Origin: Escarpia spicata
Lineage: Eukaryota; Annelida; Polychaeta; Sabellida; Siboglinidae
Reading direction: 5' to 3'
Assembly (NCBI GenBank): GCA_963995525.1
Contig: OZ023208.1
Coordinates: forward strand, 27,242,999-27,306,998
Length of the DNA: 64,000 nt
Of the stretch, positions 57,860 to 64,000 are shown piece after piece. The stretch's first letter is position 1; the number at the start of each line of letters is the position of its first letter. A program made the position numbers and the translations under genes. A model generated the notes under the pieces. It was not told where the DNA came from. It saw only the letters and a program-made list of their open reading frames with translations, and did not search any database.

Positions 57860-59225
57860 TAGTCCAGTCAATCTATGCCCAAAAGAGGGTCAACCTCAAA
57901 CAAATTGCAATAGTAATTATGACAGTGTTTTTAGTTACTACTGTATGTCTACAGAAAAAAGTCCACCGGAAACAATGTGGTGGAATCATGTCATTTTTGA
58001 CGACAAAGACAAGTTATCAAAAGTCGCTGCCAGTGACGTTTTGGCTTAGTGAAATGTAGGGGTAGGCGTTATTTAGGCTGTGATATATATTTTCTTTGCA
58101 TATTTCATAAACATTTTGCATACCGTTTGAAAGACGATGGATTAATCTACCCAGCGATGTATAATAAGTGCAACTGAATAAATGCATGCTCTATAGTATA
58201 ATGTTTTTGGTGGATTTTCTATCCCATGGGGTCGCTGAAGCAATTCAGCTTGATTGTCCTAGGGCATTTTATTTCTTCAAATATGCAAAGTAGGCCCTTC
58301 ATTACTGAAATACCAATTTTCTTCAATAGCTTTGCAACTATGCATGATAATGTCACAATCGTGGTGTCAAAACCGATATGTTCACCGTTTTATGATAAAC
58401 ACATCACCAGATGTATACAAGGGCTGCATGGTTGTCATTTCATAAAACTTTCAGATATCGGCCATGTTGGATCTTATTACATGCTTATCTCCAATGCAAT
58501 TTGTATGCACATCTCCAATGACTTTGATTCGAATCTATTGTTTATACCCCTATAATAATAATAGCACAATCACCAACAGAAAACACATTGAAGCTCGTTG
58601 TAATATTGTTGCGTAACACAGGATATAGTTATCAATACATACAGTTGATAGTAGTTGCATGCATACAAGTGTCTATTCAAATTCTCAATGTAGTGCGGTG
58701 TATCAAGTCTTCCCGTGCAATTTCCTTGCCAAAAGCAATTTTTTGCACGAAAGTCATCTACAATGTTTCAGTCAGCAGAAAATCTGAGGTGGCAATTTTT
58801 CTTTTTAAAGGAATGACAACTATTTTATAAAATGGCAGCCATTTTACAAAATGGCCGCCAAATCACATTTCCGCATATCTTAACAACTGCATCACCTACA
58901 ACCTTAATCTTGGTGTCAAAACATGGGTTTTAGAGGTCAGGGGTTTAAAATATTTTACGTTTGGCTTTCTCCGATTTTAGGATCCGCCATTTTTAAAGAT
59001 TGCGGTCGTCAAAACAAATTCCACAATATCTTACCAAATATGTCACACATGTCTATGTTAATGTGAAGAATTGTGATCAGCAATTTCAAAATAATATCTT
59101 ACACATGACGTTTGCTAACATTCATGTATCTGTCATTTTAAAGATGGTGCACATCAAAACTAATTATCGCTATAACTAAAGACCTACATCACCTAGAGCC
59201 GTAATGTTGATGCCAAAAGATAGAT

Positions 59226-59586
59226 TTTTCAGGTTCGATGATTTCAAATATATTACGTACGCATCATCCCCAATTGTGGGAGGGTTACAACACCCTTCGC
59301 CAGCTGTACACGCGCAATAGATGGTACATGACATATTATTGCCGTGGCAACTGCAACCGTCAGTGCGACATGCCTTGCTCTCTGCTTTGCAATCACAGCT
59401 TATGATATCAGTCAGACCTGGAGGATCCGAGGGTCCAATGTCAAAGCTGGGTGACCGGATACCGTCCTTCACCTCCCACACAAACTGCGTGATGTCTAAA
59501 TGAGGATGACCTTGCTGATCAGCCGTTTTCCACAGCATCAAGATGAGGGTGGTGTAATATAGCTGCTCCCTGCATGTTATATACAT
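59226..59586 (-). pseudogene. Cysteine-rich C-terminal tail of XPG-type element protein (copy B)
   Basis: The minus strand reads LMLWKTADQQGHPHLDITQF, VWEVKDGI, GPSDPPGLTDIISCDCKAES, KACRTDGCSCHGNNMSC and TIYCACTAGEGCCNPPTIGD. It includes eleven or more cysteines in C-x-C and C-x3-6-C steps, the C-terminal zinc-binding-like tail of this protein family. It is oriented opposite to the outer element's ORF and belongs to the inner element. A related plus-strand fragment (PPTDYMQRVHLQIMLWKAAN) lies at 59,765-59,830. Confidence 0.55.
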
Positions 59587-60752
59587 ACGTAGCCTATGTA
59601 TTACGGTCGGATCCCGTTGACTTCGGATTTCTCCGGTACTGGTCGGATCAAATAATAAACGACGGCCATGTTTCGTTCAGTCTGATAAATGGTGTGTTTA
59701 ATTGAAAAGCAACAATCATACATGTGGGAGAAAGAATGGGAAGCCAGTGCACATAATGGCGATTCCTCCCACAGATTATATGCAGAGGGTACATCTTCAG
59801 ATAATGTTGTGGAAGGCGGCTAATCAGCAAGGTCCTCTTCCTAGAGGAGATTATTTTGGCCAACTGAGAAAACAAGCATATATTCATCAACTTACTGAGA
59901 AATGAGCTTCAGAAAGCTGGGTGCTGTTGTTTTCATGCTGAGAACGCTAAGGTAATGATCGTTAGACAGCAGAATTGACACTATCCTCATTGATGAAGAC
60001 ACCGATTTGCTAGTGTTACTGTGTTACCACTTTCAACAGGAGCTATTTGGTGTATTCTTAATGCCCGAACCTAAACAAAGTATAGCACAACAAGTAAATA
60101 ACGATCTGGTGCACCAGAGCTCTTACAGAATATCTCGGCCCAGCTGTGGGCTAAGATATGATACAATAGCAACAGTTGAATAATTGGTTACTGCAGGAAA
60201 CCGGGCTATTGAGTGTTTCCAATATGGCAACATTGGCAAAAACCTTGATGGTTTGCTGTACAAACATTTCATCAAGCGCAACGTAGCACAGGGATAAATC
60301 TACTCCGTACTTAAACTGCTGCCCATTATCACAGCCGCAGGATCAATTATTAGAACCGACAGTATAAAGGATCCAAGAAAACTCTAAAAGCCACGGACTA
60401 GAGCTGGATTGTCAAATACAAGTGTCATATTCCAAAGATGACTGATCTCCCAGCAGCACCAGCCCATATGCTGTCGGTCATCCGTTGTGTGGAGCAGATT
60501 GTTCGCTTGTGAAAATCAGTGGGAAGATCCCCGTCCCTGGAGTGGCGGCGGTACGCTTTCTGATGATTGCAGGGGCCATCCTTGATTTGCAGGCTCTGGA
60601 GCAGGTTGGGCAAAGGTTTTCTTGGCCTGAAGGTGCCTAAAGCGCAGATTCTTTCCTCCGCCTACGTTTCTCCCCATCTGGTTATCTTCTGGAATGCTCA
60701 ATGTCCTGAGCAGCTCTCATTGTAGTCGCTCTCTAGTTGTTTATGTCTACTG

Positions 60753-61107
60753 CTAGCTGTTCCCAACCTTTGTGGTCATGCCAGGGTGAGTTGCCGTTTC
60801 AGCTGATCCTTCTAGCGCCTGGGGGCCTTCTATCTCGGTTGTTCTGACGAAGCTCATCATAAAATACAACTTATGGCATTCTGATGTCATCCATGCGGGA
60901 GACGTGGCCTGCCCAGCGGAGCTGTCCGAGCACCAACAATGCTCCGAAGGTTTGCATTTTCCAGGACCTCTTTGTTGGATACATAGTCCTGCCAATGCAG
61001 TCCCGTGATGTACTTACTTTATGTAGAGGAACCACGCATCTGCCCCACACAAAAGGGTTGTGACGAGTGACGACGACGGCCTTGAATACTTGTATCTTTG
61101 TTGACAA
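60753..61107 (-). pseudogene. LINE C-terminal fragment, minus strand
   Basis: Minus-strand text TKIQVFKAVVV at 61,100, then GQLRWAGHVSRMDDIRMPKV and VFYDELRQNNRDRRPPGA in adjacent frames. 'LRWAGHVSRM.D.R.PK.VFY.EL' is the C-terminal signature of a common LINE group. The reverse transcriptase core is absent. 60,420-60,750 may hold its decayed downstream part. Confidence 0.6.
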
Positions 61108-62301
61108 ATGCAGCGAGTGATTCTGCCATACGTATACATTTCAGTAGGCGACCGAGTGAACTGTTGGGAAAGACAAAATACATCCGATGGGATGTAGTTG
61201 CGGAAAGAACGGATTTGAGTGTACTTTTGTGTGTGCGCGGTGTGTCAAATTGCAACTAACATCTCCGTGGAAGCTCTCAACGACAGCAGTGTTTGAACGT
61301 GTCAAGTACCAGTACATAACACTACATGTTAAGCAATAAAAAGGGTTTACGCACACACTTCACTGCAATTTTTATAGCGTGTTGTTTTGGTGAAGATAAC
61401 TGATATTGGAATAAGTACCTGAATTAAAATATCAACGAAATACAAAGCGTACTAGCATATTCATGAAAACGTTGTTACTATTTAGAAACAGTAGCTAAGG
61501 ACATAAACTATGTTGAAATAAACAAGTTTATGACTATATATGTAAGCAAAATTCGGTTGATCGCAAAGCTACTCCCAATGGCGGCTAAAATTCGTCTTTC
61601 AGTGTGTTTATATAAGTATTTTCATGTCATTACTAAATGGAATTAAACTTTATGTATATCGTTGTATTAAACTGTCCATACCACTTCCAACTTTGTACAT
61701 AACATAGAATATTCAGCTTAAATAAGTCCTTTCCCTAGATTTTGCTATGACAAAAGTGACCTGCATCGACTTTCGACCACTTGGCATTATTGTCAGAAAT
61801 GAATATGTTACACCACGTGAATTTCCGTGGACTTTTTGTCTAATAATGCAGACATATAGTGCTAACTAAAACGCCACAATGATTGCTATTACAATTTGTT
61901 TGAGGTTAAACCACAGATTGACTGGACTAGGCCGAAAAGCGGGGTACATGGAAATTGCGATAATTTGTAAATGTGTTTAGAATACGATTCTGACCTTATT
62001 ATCCATTGCAAAGACACTTATTATGAATGATTAAACAGCTAAATGCATTGCCTTTTCAACGATATACATCATCTTTATAGTATTGTCAGAGAAAATAAGT
62101 TATACAACATGTATTACGTGTATACCCCTAAATTTCAGTGAGACCTACGACCACTTGGCTATATGCGAAATGACACTGTTCCACCAAGTGGATTTTAGTG
62201 GACTTTTTTCTGGTACCCTAAATATACAGTAGATTCTAACAATGCCAGAAAACTTACTATTGCAAATTTGTTTGAGGTTGAACCATATATTGACTGGACT
62301 A

Positions 62302-63335
62302 ACAATCGATTGGCCTGTAATGGGCTCAGTCCAGACGTTTGTTCAAGGTTTCAAAGTCTGGTTGGCCTCCAAAATATTTGAAAGTGAAGTTTACCTGGCG
62401 GTTGACAGGTACCTGGACTACTCAACCAAGAGCAGCACCAGCCACGATGTATTCAAGGGTCCATAAACTCAACCTGAAGTCAACACTTCCAGCCCGTTAT
62501 TGAATGCTCCAGTGTACGCAGACGAGGATGCAAACATCATCATGACACAGCAGGCCATTTTCATTGGACATGATTCACAGGCAAGAGTATCCATCACTGC
62601 TGATGAAACGGATGTTTTTGCGTTACTTCTCCACCACTATGCAGCCCAAAACCTGCAGTGTCCCCTGGCCATGCAGTCTTCCATACGTATGTTGACATCC
62701 CAACAACAGTGAAGAAGCACTCCGATATAATCTCTCAGATTATTGGCCTGCATGCCATAAGTGGATATGATACTGCGGCGGCCACTTACGGAGTTGGAAA
62801 GGTAACTGCGATATGAACAGCAAAGAAGGGATTGAAACTAGACACTAGCAGTAAAGTTGATGGTGATATGGAGCAGGAGAAGATGGCGGCAACTGCATTT
62901 ATGGTTGCATGTTATTGTGGCAAGCTGAAGTGTGACTCCAGAGTGCCGCCAGCGCATGTGTGCGCTGAAAACTGGAAAGAGCATTCCCCCTTCCCAAACT
63001 ATACTGTCTCTCACCAACATCTCAGGTATTTGTCCAGAATGTGTTCAGATGCCATTATCATGTTGCACAATAGTATGACGCCCTACAATCGGTCCCTCCC
63101 CTCAACCCAATATAGTTCGGATGGGAGGCAGACCATGCCAACAAAGTCCTATCGCCTCGCACTGTTGATGGTGGCGTACCCCTGGCTCCTGAGACTCTAC
63201 TCAAGCTCGTACGATGCGGTTATCAACAAACAAATACCAACAATAGTCGTTGGCCTCAGATATTTTGTCTTTATACATCCATTTTGGAGGACATGTAATC
63301 ATTTGGTAGCACAGAGTTTCCTTAAATCGTCATGA
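62302..63335 (+). pseudogene. XPG/FEN1-like nuclease segment of the element protein
   Basis: After the insertion the frame continues TIDWPVMGSVQTFVQGF and YLAVDRYLDYSTKSSTS, with a stop near 62,466. Next come NAPVYADEDANIIMTQQ and RVSITADETDVFALLLHHYA (62,500-62,712), then a shift to TTVKKHSDIISQIIGLHAIS and GYDTAAATYGVGK (62,705-62,806), then KMAATAFMVACYCGKLKCDS (62,880 on) to a degenerate tail. The DETDVF acidic block followed by a (G-C/Y-D-T..GxGK) block parallels the acidic and helix-two-turn-helix (GCDY..GI.GIG) motifs of XPG/FEN1 nucleases. The usual Cys is Tyr here. At least two shifts and two stops make it inactive. Confidence 0.6.
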
Positions 63336-63775
63336 GCACACCAGAAGAATCGGAATCCCTGGCCGCGAAAACCAATACGATCGGTCTGTGTCACGTAGCT
63401 AAAATAAAAAATTCTGACATTTTAAAGTATTTTAAGAATTTTTAGCATTTCGGCAGTCATTTTGGTAGCCATATTGGATATTTTTGCAATAAGAACTCAA
63501 TCAATATTGATGAAAATCTCAGAAATACATTCATTGTTCCCCACAACCTATGTCTAGACACCAAGATAACCTTCCTAGGACAATTCTTTCAGACGTTATG
63601 CCATTTCTAGCATTTCGGAGGCCATCTTGTCAGCCATCTTGTATTTTGAAAAAGGCAAGCGAGTGTGACGTCCACGCCCAGTCGATTTTATTACTACACG
63701 ACATGGACTAATAAAAAAATGCAGAGAAAAGATTTTAGGGGGACACTGCAAGGTGTTCTGGTTGAACCACTGGAC

Positions 63776-63802
63776 CAATATATATATATATATATATATA
63801 TC
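63776..63802. repeat. Short (AT)n tract
   Basis: About 26 bp of AT dinucleotides just outside the right end of the XPG-type element. Confidence 0.9.
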
Positions 63803-63884
63803 AACGTCGGTTCATCTGTTTCTTGATAAAGCCGGTCACTATGGCGCCCGTGTGTGTGCCCTTAGCAACACATTCTATAGAATA

Positions 63885-64000
63885 TCTATAGAATATATTC
63901 TACACCGTGCCGGATTTAGGGGAAGCAAGACAGGGCAGTTGCACAGGAGCCTCCACATAAAAATTGTTCATATTGGGACCTCCACAAAACGTGTTTGGGT
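63885..64000. other. Partial repeat at window edge
   Basis: 'gtgccggatttaggggaagc' and 'cacaggagcctccacataaa' resemble the end of a dispersed repeat with a 'ccggatttagg' terminus. It is cut off by the window, so no class is assigned. 'ttctatagaatatctataga' just before it is a palindrome. Confidence 0.3.

Larger units (their letters stand above)
31268..60208. repeat. Segmental duplication, copy B
   Basis: Collinear with 11,904-30,413 but longer, mainly because of the 11.9-kb insertion at 38,076-50,010 and the intact LINE segment near 53.8-55.2 kb. It lacks the foldback element of copy A. Its right border lies within the inner transposon, whose full sequence continues to 62,301, so the right side of copy B is the original locus. 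Confidence 0.9.
57860..62301. mobile_element. 4.4-kb inner TIR element, 3-bp target duplication ACA
   Basis: Inverted termini TAGTCCAGTCAAT(C/A)TATG with about 230 bp of diverged similarity ('caacctcaaacaaatt', 'aaaaaagtccac..gaaa', 'gtggtg'), flanked by ACA at 57,857-57,859 and 62,302-62,304. Removing element plus one ACA rejoins the host ORF in frame as AAVWT-IDWPVMGSV. A second right-end-like copy lies at about 61,780-61,935, so the right end is partly duplicated. Inside are a CXC-type C-terminal remnant in reverse (59,226-59,586) and a LINE tail (60,753-61,107). Three-bp duplications occur in CACTA, Harbinger and Academ groups. The CXC remnant favours an Academ-like relative. Confidence 0.8.
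55541..63745. mobile_element. Large XPG-nuclease (Academ-like) transposon, copy B
   Basis: Inverted terminal regions: left 55,541-55,790 and right about 63,400-63,745 match in reverse complement over 'gattagtctatgtcatctagta', 'tttgcctttttcaaaat.caagatggc', 'gacaagatggc' and 'aaatgctagaaatggcataac'. Between them lie scattered coding pieces of one multidomain protein (57,582-57,859 and 62,302-63,335), a hAT insertion (56,188-57,463) and the 4.4-kb inner element (57,860-62,301). The pieces carry XPG/FEN1-like motifs. DNA transposons with an XPG domain are known as Academ (AcademX) in Repbase usage. The exact ends and target duplication were not resolved. Without its insertions it would be about 2.5 kb. 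Confidence 0.6.

Overview
The window is repeat-saturated nuclear DNA from an animal, most likely a marine invertebrate. It is AT-rich, with long (GA)n, (TG)n and (TA)n tracts and split, decayed ORFs. LINEs of the CR1/L2/RTE-like groups sit beside many cut-and-paste elements (hAT, pogo-like, a TTAA-specific family, an XPG-nuclease type). There is no bacterial, viral or organellar gene order. The species cannot be named from sequence alone. No conserved housekeeping gene, rRNA or tRNA was found. The best host-gene candidates are two paralogous small secreted cysteine-rich peptide genes on the minus strand (about 13.3-14.4 kb and 32.5-33.5 kb).

The main architecture is a tandem segmental duplication. 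Copy A is about 11,904-30,413 and copy B about 31,268-60,208, with an 0.85-kb spacer rich in (TG)n and (TAC)n. Each copy holds, in order: the cysteine-rich gene with a 9-bp minisatellite, a pogo-like element, CR1 LINE pieces in both orientations split by a TTAA-targeting element, a short LTR/gag fragment, the 3' end of another LINE, and the left part of a large XPG-nuclease transposon that contains a hAT element. The copies differ by clean insertions. Copy A has a 2,773-bp foldback element (15,071-17,843, target duplication GTCGTC). Copy B has an 11,935-bp inverted-repeat element (38,076-50,010, perfect 8-bp target duplication CTGATATT). For each, the other copy preserves the empty site, so the order of events can be read directly.

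The 11.9-kb element carries two LINEs, a 746-bp inverted-repeat element, an 801-bp hAT element, a 51-bp tandem array of about 23 units, and a candidate two-exon minus-strand gene near its right end that may belong to the element. Its superfamily is unknown to me. The region 55.5-63.7 kb is a second large transposon. It encodes a decayed protein with an XPG/FEN1-like nuclease signature (Academ-like), interrupted by a 4.4-kb element that made a 3-bp duplication (ACA). Removing that insertion restores the reading frame. The inserted element carries, reversed, the cysteine-rich C-terminus of a related protein, so the two may be relatives.

Flanks: 0.8-5.4 kb is a long-inverted-repeat element with an integrase-like remnant. 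6.2-7.1 kb is an L2-like LINE 3' end. 7.4-7.9 kb is a long (GA)n tract. 8.5-9.1 kb is a degenerate satellite. Little was recognised in 1-770, 5,860-6,240, 7,120-7,430, 7,935-8,540, 9,130-10,490, 10,840-11,900 and 47,560-48,350, apart from minor repeats noted in the entries.
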